Origin: Desulfobacterales bacterium
GTDB lineage: Bacteria; Desulfobacterota; Desulfobacteria; Desulfobacterales; SpSt-501
Length of the DNA: 45,093 bases
Direction: 5' to 3'
Assembly: GCA_030834695.1 (NCBI GenBank)
Contig: JAUQXK010000138.1
Location: forward strand, 1 to 45,093
Shown: one piece after another, positions 7,797-16,086 of the stretch
Layout: the number at the start of each line of letters is the position of its first letter
Numbering within the stretch: position 1 is the stretch's first letter
Program-made: the position numbers and the translations under genes
The notes under the pieces: model-generated
Told to the model about the DNA's origin: nothing
Database searches by the model: none
What the model saw: only the letters and a program-made list of their open reading frames with translations

Positions 7797-8873
7797 TTGA
7801 TTCTGCAACGATACATCATCACGGAAATCCTCAAGCCCGCGGCGGCGATTCTCATCGTGCTGGTGATCATCCTGGCGAGTTATTCCGCGATCACCTACCT
7901 GGCTCAAGCCGTCGCCGGGTCGCTCCCGCCGAGCACCGTGGGGCTGCTTATCCTGCTCCGGATCGGCATGTCGCTGGAAGTTCTGCTGCCGACGACCTTC
8001 TACCTTTCCGTCGTCATCGCCCTGGGTCGGCTTTACAAAGACTCCGAGATGACGGCGTTGTCCGCATGCGGGGTGGGGATCCTGGGCGTGGTGCGACCGG
8101 TCTTTCTGTTGTCGCTTCCCGTCGCCATGCTGGCCGGCTGTGCCTCGCTTTATATTCGGCCAGAATCCTATGAGAAAATTTATCGCGTCATGGACCAGGC
8201 GCAGACGGAGTTCGACATTTCGCGGTTGGAAGCCGATAACTTTCTGGAGATCGGGAACGGCAAATATGTGTTCTTTGCCGAAGCGGTGGGAGACTCGCAG
8301 GGTGGCGCCCAGCGGGTTTTCATCCGTGTGGCCGAAGGCGATAAACGACAGGTGATCCAGGCGCAGCGAATGGTCCAGGGCGAGGCCGACGCCAAGGGTC
8401 AGCGGGTGCTGGTTTTCCGCGAGGGTGCATTTTATGAGTTTCCGGTGAAGGACCCCCAGGGAACCATCTCGCATTTCGATCTGGCGGAGTACCCGCTGCC
8501 GGCCGACGCGGAGAGCGGGTCGCGCTATCGCCGCAAGGCGGCGGATAGCTATGAGCTTTTTCAATCTACCCGGCTCGAAGACGTGGCCGAACTGCAGTGG
8601 CGCCTGTCCACCCCTCTGTCTACCCTGCTGCTGGCGCTGGTCGGAGTGCCGCTCAGCAAAAGCAATCCCCGTCGGGGAAAATACGCCAAGATCGGACTGG
8701 CCATCATCATTTTCGCCGTCTACTATCAGCTGTTCGTGATCGCCAAAACCTGGGTGGAAAAGGCGGTGATCCCCGCCGGGGTGGGGATATGGTGGGTGCC
8801 GTTTCTGATGGCATTGCTCGCTGTATTGCTGCTGTGGCGGACGGGGGAGGTCTTTTTTCGGCACCCGCGATGA
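7797..8873 (+). CDS. lptF: LPS export ABC transporter permease LptF
   Basis: A 358-aa member of the YjgP/YjgQ permease family. It begins with QRYIITEILKPAAAIL, has three N-terminal membrane helices, a periplasmic beta-jellyroll middle (about residues 125-260), and three C-terminal helices including LALVGVPLSKSNPRRGKYA. With LptG and the LptB ATPase it extracts lipid from the inner membrane for transport to the outer membrane. The proposed start is the TTG at 7797, preceded by AGGCAGGGCG; an in-frame TTG at 7776 directly follows the upstream stop. It overlaps lptG by ATGA at 8870-8873. Neither LptB nor LptC is in the window. Confidence 0.88.
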   Translation: MILQRYIITEILKPAAAILIVLVIILASYSAITYLAQAVAGSLPPSTVGLLILLRIGMSLEVLLPTTFYLSVVIALGRLYKDSEMTALSACGVGILGVVRPVFLLSLPVAMLAGCASLYIRPESYEKIYRVMDQAQTEFDISRLEADNFLEIGNGKYVFFAEAVGDSQGGAQRVFIRVAEGDKRQVIQAQRMVQGEADAKGQRVLVFREGAFYEFPVKDPQGTISHFDLAEYPLPADAESGSRYRRKAADSYELFQSTRLEDVAELQWRLSTPLSTLLLALVGVPLSKSNPRRGKYAKIGLAIIIFAVYYQLFVIAKTWVEKAVIPAGVGIWWVPFLMALLAVLLLWRTGEVFFRHPR

Positions 8874-9949
8874 ACGAGTCCATCAAAATCATTGACCGCT
8901 ACCTCGGCCGAAATACCCTGCAGGGGTTTTTCCTGGTGTTGTCCGTCCTGGTGGTGCTCTTAAGTTTCATGGAGCTTCTCATCCAGGTCAAAGACATCGG
9001 CAAAGGCAGCTTCCAAATGGCGGATGCGTTCAGTTTCGTCGCCTTGACGATTCCCAAACGCATGGTCGACCTCATGCCTGTGGCGGCATTGCTCGGAAGC
9101 ATCGTCGCCCTGGGTCTGCTCGCCGATCATCAGGAACTCACGGCCATGCAGGCGGCCGGTATTTCGGTGCAGCGCATTGCTTTCTCCGTTTTGGGGACAA
9201 GCGTCGTGCTCATGCTGACCGCCATCCTCATGGCGGAATTCGTCGCGCCGCCCCTCGATCAGATGGCCCGGATCCAGCGGTCTCGGGCCATCTACGGCAA
9301 GTCGGTGACGATGTCCAAGGAGGGGTTCTGGGTTCGGCACGGCAACGCGTTCGTTCATGTCGGACGCGCGCTTTCCGCAGAAAAGGCCGCCGATATCGAA
9401 GTGTATGAACTGGACGAATCGGGCCGCCTCCGGCAATTCGTCGCGGCGGCGGAGGCGGTCATCGACCGTCGGCATGATTGGCTGCTCAAAGGAATCCACG
9501 CGAAAACATTCAGTGGGGATTCGGTCGAGACGCGGTCGATGGACGAATACCGCTTGAACGCTTTTCTGACCCCGGGTCAAGTGGCATTGCTTCAGCTTCC
9601 GCCCGACAGCCTCTCGCTTTCGGATTTGTTGAGCTATATCCGCAGCCTCGAAGAACGCGCCCAGAATTCAAAAGCGTATGCGCTGGCGTTCTGGCAAAAA
9701 GTCTGTCTGCCGGTTACCACCGGAATCATGGTGCTGCTGTCGCTCACCTTTATTTTCGGCTCGACGCGCACCCGCAATGCCAGCCAGCGGATTTTTCTGG
9801 GAATGCTCACCGGGGTGGTCTTTCATCTGGCCAATCAGATTTTCGGGCATTTGGGGCTGATTCTCAATATCCCGCCGATCCTGACGACGCTGCTGCCGGT
9901 CGGTTTGGTTCTCATCATTGCCCTCCGGCTTCTCCGGCGCGCTTTCTGA
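8870..9949 (+). CDS. lptG: LPS export ABC transporter permease LptG
   Basis: A 359-aa YjgP/YjgQ permease starting IKIIDRYLGRNTLQGFF. Membrane helices flank a periplasmic jellyroll domain (about residues 130-265), and the C-terminal part includes LSLTFIFGSTRTRNASQRIF. It pairs with LptF in the inner-membrane LptB2FG complex. The ATG overlaps the lptF stop (ATGA), showing translational coupling and equal dosage. The longer reading frame starting inside lptF is not the natural start. Location beside a ceramide-like gene cluster leaves open whether it serves LPS or another lipid, though the housekeeping role is the default. Confidence 0.88.
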   Translation: MNESIKIIDRYLGRNTLQGFFLVLSVLVVLLSFMELLIQVKDIGKGSFQMADAFSFVALTIPKRMVDLMPVAALLGSIVALGLLADHQELTAMQAAGISVQRIAFSVLGTSVVLMLTAILMAEFVAPPLDQMARIQRSRAIYGKSVTMSKEGFWVRHGNAFVHVGRALSAEKAADIEVYELDESGRLRQFVAAAEAVIDRRHDWLLKGIHAKTFSGDSVETRSMDEYRLNAFLTPGQVALLQLPPDSLSLSDLLSYIRSLEERAQNSKAYALAFWQKVCLPVTTGIMVLLSLTFIFGSTRTRNASQRIFLGMLTGVVFHLANQIFGHLGLILNIPPILTTLLPVGLVLIIALRLLRRAF

Positions 9950-10010
9950 AGACGCGCCCACCGCGTCCGTTCCGCAGCCCGTTGCGCCGCCGTGGTTCCT
10001 GAAACGGCAG

Positions 10011-10970
10011 TCATTCTTCAAGGGAATGGGGTTGCGGGCGGTATCCCGGATAGAGATGCGGATAATAATCCTTCCAGCGCTTCTGCATCCATAAATATTG
10101 ATCCGGATGTTTCCGGACGGCCTGCTCCACGATATCCGTGATCCGCTGGCTGTTGCACGCCAGGTCGTTTTTTAAGCGGCCCGAGCGCTGGACCGCCACG
10201 GGTGCAGAAACCTCGATCGTGAATGATCCATCCGGGTTCCGAAGCGTGAACGCGGCAATGATCGGTGCGGCGCAGCGAGCGGCGAGCATGGCGGCCGCCG
10301 GGCTGACCCGCGTGCGGTGACCGAAATAATTGACGGCCACACTCTGCTTGCGGGAACTTAAATCGACCATCAGTGCGACGATACCGTCTTCCCGGACGGC
10401 CTTCAACATCTTGGGAAACGCCTTTCTTTTGGAAATGAGATGGTTCCCGAAGCGGGTCCTGGCATGGTTCACCCAACGATCCAGCCAGCGGGGAACCAGG
10501 GGACGCACTACGATGTGGACCCGCTTCCCAAAATGGCAGGCGAGGTACTGAAGCCCGATTTCCCAGTTGCCCAGATGGGCGGACACGAGAATAATGCCTC
10601 GTTTATCCTCCAGGGCGCGACGAAAATGGTCTTCACCGCTCAGCCGGCAACGGGAAAGAATGGCGCTGGGCGACAGATGCGCACATTGGACCATCTCCGT
10701 TAGGGTCATTCCAAAGTTATGGAAAGCCCGCCGGGAGACCTCCACGATTTGACGGGTTTTCCATGAGGGAAATGCGAATTGCACGTTGTGCTGCGCGATA
10801 GCGCGATAGGGTCCGCCCAGGCGGAAGGCCATCTCGCCGAACATGTTGCCCCAGCGCATCAATCCGCTTGGCCGAATAGACCCGATCGTTCGCGCGATGA
10901 GGCCGCTGGGCTTGACGTCCTGGTTCGTTCGGCAGCAAGCATTCTGTTCCAGCAAAGGGCTATCCCCCAT
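10011..10970 (-). CDS. Lysophospholipid/lipid A acyltransferase, LpxL/HtrB family
   Basis: A 319-aa LPLAT-family protein. The catalytic H-x4-E motif is SAHLGNWEIGL near residue 135, followed by VHIVVRPL and later VALMVDLSSRKQSVAVNYFG, the usual second conserved block. These inner-membrane-associated enzymes add a secondary acyl chain to Kdo-lipid A or a related acceptor. The gene converges on lptG with a 61-bp gap. ATG 10970 has only a distant GGGAG. A hydrophobic N-terminal anchor typical of LpxL is weak here. The acyl chain and acceptor are not evident. Confidence 0.82.
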   Translation of the reverse strand: MGDSPLLEQNACCRTNQDVKPSGLIARTIGSIRPSGLMRWGNMFGEMAFRLGGPYRAIAQHNVQFAFPSWKTRQIVEVSRRAFHNFGMTLTEMVQCAHLSPSAILSRCRLSGEDHFRRALEDKRGIILVSAHLGNWEIGLQYLACHFGKRVHIVVRPLVPRWLDRWVNHARTRFGNHLISKRKAFPKMLKAVREDGIVALMVDLSSRKQSVAVNYFGHRTRVSPAAAMLAARCAAPIIAAFTLRNPDGSFTIEVSAPVAVQRSGRLKNDLACNSQRITDIVEQAVRKHPDQYLWMQKRWKDYYPHLYPGYRPQPHSLEE

Positions 10971-11182
10971 GAGGTGTTCATCTCCCGGTTAACGAATTGG
11001 TTGGCCGCCACCAATCGCGGCAGCTCCGGTCAAGGCAAGTAATACACTCCAGCCAATCCGTTTTCAAGTCTCGCGGCCTGCCGGAAAAGCAGGCGCTGCA
11101 TCCCGCGTGGGTTGCCATGGGCATTCGCATTCCGCGCCTGACCTCCCGTCGAATACCCGCCGAAGCTTGGAGGCCATCTATC

Positions 11183-11212
11183 TTGACACTGGGGGCGCTA
11201 TCCCGTTATGTT
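11183..11212 (+). promoter_or_regulatory. Candidate promoter of the phosphofructokinase gene
   Basis: TTGACA (11183-11188) and TATGTT (11207-11212) with an 18-bp spacer lie 66 bp upstream of the start. The rest of the 10971-11277 gap shows no coding potential I trust. Confidence 0.45.
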
Positions 11213-11277
11213 GAAATGAATTCGACCATTCATTGCTCGAAACACCGGGAGAAATGCTGAAGAGGGGGGGGCGGGTC

Positions 11278-13380
11278 ATGGCAGAACAAGCTGCATCCGA
11301 CCTGCAGGACATCCTGCAGAGTGCTACAGTGAAAAAGGCCGTGGACAATGTCAATCGCGAGCTGGCAGAGAGACGGGCCTTCCAGCCACCCATCTGCAGC
11401 GTGTTCTCGCATGCGTATCATGTGCTTGATGACACGGACGCCTACCGCTTCACGGTCGACCGGGAAGCCGAGCGCCAGTTGCCCCACATCATTGGCAACA
11501 AAGTGCAAATTGTTCGTGGCCGGAGCAAGGTCGACAAGGACGCAGCACGGCGCTACACCCGCCGCCGCAACATCGGCATTGTTTTTTCAGGCGGCCCGGC
11601 TCCGGGCGGACACAACGTGATCGCCGGATTGTTCGACGCCGCCAAGCGCGCCAACCCGGAAAACCGGCTGTTCGGTTTCCTGGTCGGGCCGGAAGGCGTC
11701 GTTGAGAACGAAGCCGTCGAGATCACCCAAGACCTGGTGGACGACTATCGCAATCTTGGCGGCTTCACCATGATTAAAACCGGCCGCGCCAAAATCGATT
11801 CGAAGCAAAAGATCGAGCTTTCACGCAAGACCTGCAAGGAGCTCGGCCTGGACGCTCTGGTCATTGTCGGAGGCGACGATTCGAACACCAACGCCGCTTT
11901 CCTGGCCCAGGAGATGTTCGCCGACGGGGTTCAGGTTATCGGAGTTCCCAAGACGATCGACGGCGACATTCAGGTGCGCGACGACCAGGGGCATGTGTTG
12001 TGTGCGGTGTCATTCGGCTTCCACACCGCCGCCCGTGCGTTTGCGAACTCGATCGCCGGCCTCTGCAACGATGCGAGCTCAGACATCAAGTACTATCACG
12101 TCTGCAAAGTGATGGGACGCGTGGCCAGCCATCTGGCATTGGAAGTCGCGTTGCAGGCGCACCCCAACATCACCATTATCGGAGAGGACTTGGTCGACTA
12201 CGTGGATGAAGAGCGCTTGGAAAAGGCGCGGCGAGAGAAAACCACCGATTACACCGCATTCGGAATGACCCTGCGGCACCTCTCCCGCCTGATCTGCGAC
12301 GGGATCGTCCAACGGGCGTCGGTCGGCAAAAACTACGGCGTGATCGTCATCCCGGAAGGTGTTCTGGAATTCATCAACGAGGTCGAGGTGTTCATCATGA
12401 AGTTGAACACCATCATTGCCGATTACAACCGCACCCATGACCGGGATTTCCACTCGGCCTTCCCGTTGCTGGAGAGCAAACTGGAATACCTCCATCGATT
12501 GGCTCAACGTTCGCGCGAGGACTCATCCTATAAACTCTGGAACACGCGGGACGAGGATCTGTTCAACGATCTGCCGGAGTTTTTTCAGGAGGGGCTGCTG
12601 ACGGAACGCGACAGCCATGGCAACTTCCAGTTCTCTCAGATCCACACCGAGCGGGTTTTGATGGGACTGGTGCACGACTATTTAAACATCCTGAAGGAAA
12701 AGGGCGTCTATAAGCTGGGCGTCTCCGCGCACTATTTTCGCAAGACCCTGAAAGAGGCGGGGCTTGATCCGGACCGGTTCGGCCCCGCCATGTTCAGCAA
12801 CTACGGCAGCGACGAATACTTTTTAACCAAGTCGTTGATCATCTCCGCCAAAACCCTCCGGCAGGAGCTGGAAAAGGCCGGTCTGCTTGAATCCCATGAC
12901 AAGGTTCCGGACGCGATCGAAAAAATTTACAAAAAAACGGTCCCCAGCTTCAAAACGCAGGAACACTTTTACGGCTACGACGGCCGCGGCAACGACCCCA
13001 CCCGTTTCGATTGCATTTACACCTACAACCTGGGGATGACCGTGTTCTGCCTGGTCGCCAACGGCGCCACCGGCCAGATGGCTGCAATTCGGAACCTGGA
13101 GCACGATTTCGCGACATGGGAGCCCATCGGCATTCCGATTGCACCGCTGATGCATTTGGAGGAGCGCAAGGGCAAGCTGGCGCTGGTGCTTGAAAAAGCG
13201 CTGGTGGACACCCGCTCGGTTGCCATGCAAGTGTTCAAGGCCCATAAGGAAAAATGGCTTGCGGCCACATCGGGCCAAGATCATTTTCGAAGACCCGGTC
13301 CGATCTGTTGTGACGTCCAATCCGAAGAGCAGCGCCCCCTCACACTGGAACTGAACGCCCTCGCGGCGTCCAAGCCCTGA
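11278..13380 (+). CDS. pfp: Diphosphate-dependent fructose-6-phosphate 1-phosphotransferase, long form
   Basis: A 700-aa phosphofructokinase of the PPi-dependent type. FSGGPAPGGHNVIAG is the phosphate-donor loop, VGGDDSNTNAAFLAQ carries the GGDDS signature that separates PPi enzymes from ATP enzymes (GGDGS), and PKTIDGDI contains the catalytic TIDxD. KVMGRVASHLALE binds fructose 6-phosphate. It interconverts fructose 6-phosphate and the 1,6-bisphosphate using PPi, reversibly, in the cytosol. The chain is longer than the common 550-610-aa long form. The extra length is at both ends and ends in PLTLELNALAASKP. ATG 11278 follows AGAGGGGGG. The gene is monocistronic with its own promoter and terminator. 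Confidence 0.92.
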   Translation: MAEQAASDLQDILQSATVKKAVDNVNRELAERRAFQPPICSVFSHAYHVLDDTDAYRFTVDREAERQLPHIIGNKVQIVRGRSKVDKDAARRYTRRRNIGIVFSGGPAPGGHNVIAGLFDAAKRANPENRLFGFLVGPEGVVENEAVEITQDLVDDYRNLGGFTMIKTGRAKIDSKQKIELSRKTCKELGLDALVIVGGDDSNTNAAFLAQEMFADGVQVIGVPKTIDGDIQVRDDQGHVLCAVSFGFHTAARAFANSIAGLCNDASSDIKYYHVCKVMGRVASHLALEVALQAHPNITIIGEDLVDYVDEERLEKARREKTTDYTAFGMTLRHLSRLICDGIVQRASVGKNYGVIVIPEGVLEFINEVEVFIMKLNTIIADYNRTHDRDFHSAFPLLESKLEYLHRLAQRSREDSSYKLWNTRDEDLFNDLPEFFQEGLLTERDSHGNFQFSQIHTERVLMGLVHDYLNILKEKGVYKLGVSAHYFRKTLKEAGLDPDRFGPAMFSNYGSDEYFLTKSLIISAKTLRQELEKAGLLESHDKVPDAIEKIYKKTVPSFKTQEHFYGYDGRGNDPTRFDCIYTYNLGMTVFCLVANGATGQMAAIRNLEHDFATWEPIGIPIAPLMHLEERKGKLALVLEKALVDTRSVAMQVFKAHKEKWLAATSGQDHFRRPGPICCDVQSEEQRPLTLELNALAASKP

Positions 13381-13414
13381 AGCCGGCTCGCCTTCCGATG
13401 AGTGCACCTTCCGT

Positions 13415-13450
13415 AGCGGCGCGGTTTTTTTCGACTGCGCCGCTGTTTTT
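13415..13450 (+). terminator. Rho-independent terminator after pfp
   Basis: AGCGGCGC (13415-13422) pairs with GCGCCGCT (13437-13444) and is followed by GTTTTT. It lies 35 bp after the stop codon. Confidence 0.7.
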
Positions 13451-13574
13451 GGATAAAGAACGCCGGTCGTTCGAATGAGGCGTCTTGGACGGCGCGGACG
13501 GGCCGGCGGTCAGGTCGTTTGGTACCGGCACCCGGCGGCGGATGGATGCTTCTGGCCGAGCACCGGATCGGCGC

Positions 13575-13871
13575 TCAGCGGTAGAGGTTCTCCAGGCGGG
13601 TTTTCTCCGATTCCGACAGAAGGCCGAGCTGTACCAGCAGGTCTCCGATACCGTTCTCCCGCAGTTGCGCGATCTTCATAACGGCGTCGGGTTTTTTTTG
13701 GTGAAGGCTGTAAAACGTGTGATGCAGATTCAGCTTGGATTTCTTCAGCAGGTAGATGTTCTGGATGACGTTGGCTTCCTCGCCGTAAAAAATAACATGA
13801 TGGCTTAACAGGAAATACACCGCCCCGCCGACGACCGCCAAGAAGAGATAGGTTTTAATTCGCGACCACAT
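13575..13871 (-). CDS. Small single-pass membrane protein of unknown function
   Basis: A 98-aa protein I do not recognise. Residues 7-23 (TYLFLAVVGGAVYFLLS) form one hydrophobic segment, and the rest is a mostly helical, charged soluble tail rich in lysine and leucine. ATG 13871 is preceded by AAGGGAAC, which supports a real gene. It is divergent from the PAS/HD-GYP gene across a 107-bp gap, so the two may share a regulatory region. Function unknown. Confidence 0.6.
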   Translation of the reverse strand: MWSRIKTYLFLAVVGGAVYFLLSHHVIFYGEEANVIQNIYLLKKSKLNLHHTFYSLHQKKPDAVMKIAQLRENGIGDLLVQLGLLSESEKTRLENLYR

Positions 13872-13978
13872 AACCCAGTTCCCTTAACGCACGGAATTTG
13901 ATAGACTGTGAAGCAGCTTCTACCATTTAGTTTACCAAGGTTCGCCTCATAGGTCAATTTTCCGGACCGGGAGGATTT

Positions 13979-15343
13979 ATGCATCTATTCAGCCGGCTTC
14001 GCTCGACCCGCGTGGACATGGCCGATTTCATGGTCCTAACCGCCATTTTTCTATCGGCGGCTTACTGGGGGCTGGAGGCCTTGATCAATTTATTTTCGCC
14101 GGAGGAAATCAGTTTCTACCGGGAACTTTTCGGACCGAAGGTCGGCGACATGGGCATGCGCATCATCGTGTTGTGCCTGTTCTTGATTTTCGGCTCGCAT
14201 GTCCAGTTCACCATCAACAACCGCAAGCGGGCCGAACAAGCCCTGAGGGAAAGCGAAGAAAAATACCGAACCATTCTCGAAAGCATCGAAGAGGGATATT
14301 ACGAGGTCGATCCGGAGGGACGGTTCACCTTCGCGAACGACTCCACCAGCCGGATCCTCGGCCAGCCCAAATCCGAGCTGCTCCAAATGTACATTCATCA
14401 GTTTCTCGCGGATCAAAGCGACCGCACCTTCACCGACACGTTTTCACAGTGCCGCCGGACCGGGCGGCCGGTGAAAGCCTTCGACTGCGAGCTGCAGCGC
14501 GACGATGGGGTGCTGCACATTGAGGGGTCGGCCTCACCGTTGCACAGTCGAACCAAAGAGTGGATCGGCTTCCGCGGCATGCTGCGGGATCGCACCGAGA
14601 AGAAACGCCTGGAGATGGAGCTGCTGGAATCTTCCCGCAAGCTGCAACAGGCGCGGGCGGCGACCATTTTAGGGCTGGCCAAGCTGGCCGAGTACCGCGA
14701 CGAAGGCACCGGAACGCACCTGGAACGGATTCGGGAATATTCCCGGTTGCTGGCCGAGGAGATGGCCCAGATTCCACGCTACCGAGGCCAGATCGATCCA
14801 GGTTTCATCGAGGACATCTATCAGTCCGCTATTCTGCACGATATCGGCAAGGTGGGAATTCCCGACGCGGTGCTGCTCAAACCCGGGGAACTCACGGATG
14901 AGGAATTCGAGGTTATCAAATGCCACACCGTTTTCGGCGGGGATGCCATCACCTCCATCCAGGCCCAAATTGAGGGCCGCTCCTTCCTGAACATCGGGAG
15001 GGAAATCGCCTACAACCACCACGAGAAGTGGGACGGCTCCGGCTATCCCCGGGGGCTTCGTGGTGCGGATATCCCCCTGGCGGCCCGGATCGTGGCGGTG
15101 GCCGATGTCTACGACGCGCTGACCACCAAACGTTTTTACAAAGAGGCCTTTTCGCACGCCAAAGCCATGCAGATCATTCTAAGCTTGAAGGGAACCCATT
15201 TCGACCCGGAGGTGGTGGAGGCTTTTATGATTTTGGAGACCCAGCTGAACCGCATCCGCGAAGAAAAGCTAAAGCACGAGAAAAGGGTGATGCCGACGGC
15301 AGCCGCTTGCCAGAAGGGATTTCAGCCGGCAGCGGCTATATGA
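13979..15343 (+). CDS. Membrane-bound PAS/HD-GYP signalling protein
   Basis: A 454-aa protein with two N-terminal membrane helices (about 16-37 and 60-78), a PAS domain (about 92-210, EEGYYEVDPEGRFTFAND), then an HD-GYP domain. The HD is in LHDIGKVGIPD, followed by HHEKWDGSGYPRGLRG and VADVYDALTTKR. HD-GYP domains hydrolyse cyclic di-GMP or related dinucleotides at a di- or tri-iron site. The PAS domain probably senses a ligand or redox state at the inner membrane. The start is fixed by GGGAGG. No response-regulator receiver domain is present, so control is by the sensor domain itself. Confidence 0.9.
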   Translation: MHLFSRLRSTRVDMADFMVLTAIFLSAAYWGLEALINLFSPEEISFYRELFGPKVGDMGMRIIVLCLFLIFGSHVQFTINNRKRAEQALRESEEKYRTILESIEEGYYEVDPEGRFTFANDSTSRILGQPKSELLQMYIHQFLADQSDRTFTDTFSQCRRTGRPVKAFDCELQRDDGVLHIEGSASPLHSRTKEWIGFRGMLRDRTEKKRLEMELLESSRKLQQARAATILGLAKLAEYRDEGTGTHLERIREYSRLLAEEMAQIPRYRGQIDPGFIEDIYQSAILHDIGKVGIPDAVLLKPGELTDEEFEVIKCHTVFGGDAITSIQAQIEGRSFLNIGREIAYNHHEKWDGSGYPRGLRGADIPLAARIVAVADVYDALTTKRFYKEAFSHAKAMQIILSLKGTHFDPEVVEAFMILETQLNRIREEKLKHEKRVMPTAAACQKGFQPAAAI

Positions 15344-15354
15344 GGATGAGGGCG

Positions 15355-15375
15355 TGCATCCGCTAACCGGATGCA
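15355..15375. terminator. Short hairpin between convergent genes
   Basis: TGCATCCG-CTAAC-CGGATGCA, a perfect 8-bp stem whose loop holds the stop codon of the 207-aa gene. It lacks a T tract, so a termination role is only possible. Confidence 0.35.
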
Positions 15376-15986
15376 TGGACGGACAGCCGGATCCAGTGGC
15401 TGTTTGCGATCAACTCGGCGGCCGGACCGACCTCTGCGGGCCGGCCGTCGATTTTTACGGATAGACAGCCTTCCCAGGCCCAGCGACCCTGGCGCTCCAT
15501 GAAGTCCTTCAAGCGGACTCCGGGAACGAGGACTCCCCGCTTCAGAAATTCCGGCCCCAGTTCGCGGGCGACCATGTTGAACAGTTTGAGCGTTATATAG
15601 ATTTCGCCGCCGCCGGCGTTCTGGGATTGCGCTTCGTGGGAGATCTGCCGGCGCATGGGAGCATAGATGCCGCCGCGCCGGAGGACGGCTCCGGCCAGGC
15701 CGGGCATGGCGGCTGAAAGTGCCAGGGTCGCTTCATCTGCAACTCGGGCCGTGCTGAAATCGTCCAGGGCTTTGCCGTTGAGGAAAACGGTCTGGACGCG
15801 CTCCTTTAAATAGGCTGGAGAGACGCCGGCGGTCTTGACCAGAAACGCTTCGACGGTTTCCCCGCCCGGGCCCTTGAGAAGGATGCCTTCTCCCAGGAGC
15901 GGAAGGAAGCGTGAAACGGCATTCCGCGACATCGTCAGCGCGATCTCCCGTGGGGCAGTGGTGGTTCGTTGAGTCGACGGCTTCAT
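15363..15986 (-). CDS. Conserved-looking protein of unknown function next to AOR
   Basis: A 207-aa soluble protein with no family I can name firmly. Residues about 60-110 (VFLNGKALDDFSTARVADE, then LALSAAMPGLAGAVLRRGG) have a beta-grasp-like rhythm that recalls MoaD/ThiS proteins, but there is no C-terminal Gly-Gly. The C-terminal half ends WEGCLSVKIDGRPAEVG. It lies 100 bp downstream of the tungsten-type AOR on the same strand, separated by a strong hairpin. A role in AOR maturation, cofactor insertion or as a subunit is plausible from position only. Confidence 0.55.
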   Translation of the reverse strand: MKPSTQRTTTAPREIALTMSRNAVSRFLPLLGEGILLKGPGGETVEAFLVKTAGVSPAYLKERVQTVFLNGKALDDFSTARVADEATLALSAAMPGLAGAVLRRGGIYAPMRRQISHEAQSQNAGGGEIYITLKLFNMVARELGPEFLKRGVLVPGVRLKDFMERQGRWAWEGCLSVKIDGRPAEVGPAAELIANSHWIRLSVHASG

Positions 15987-16027
15987 GACGGCCCTTCCGG
16001 TATGCGCAAATTCGCAGTGGGCTCGAA

Positions 16028-16064
16028 AACATCAGGGGAGGCGTTGCCTGCCTCCCCTGATGTT
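16028..16064 (-). terminator. Perfect 15-bp stem-loop after AOR, terminator or attenuator
   Basis: The arms 16028-16042 and 16050-16064 are exactly complementary over 15 bp with a 7-nt loop, and TTTTC follows on the minus strand. It lies 22 bp past the AOR stop and upstream of the 207-aa gene. It could cap AOR transcription, or set the ratio of the two products by partial readthrough. Confidence 0.65.
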
Positions 16065-16086
16065 GGATGACGACGGCGCACTCAGG

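Noticed and set aside
7617-8864. A 415-codon minus-strand open frame
   Set aside because: Antisense to lptF; translation rich in Gln, His and Arg without motifs.
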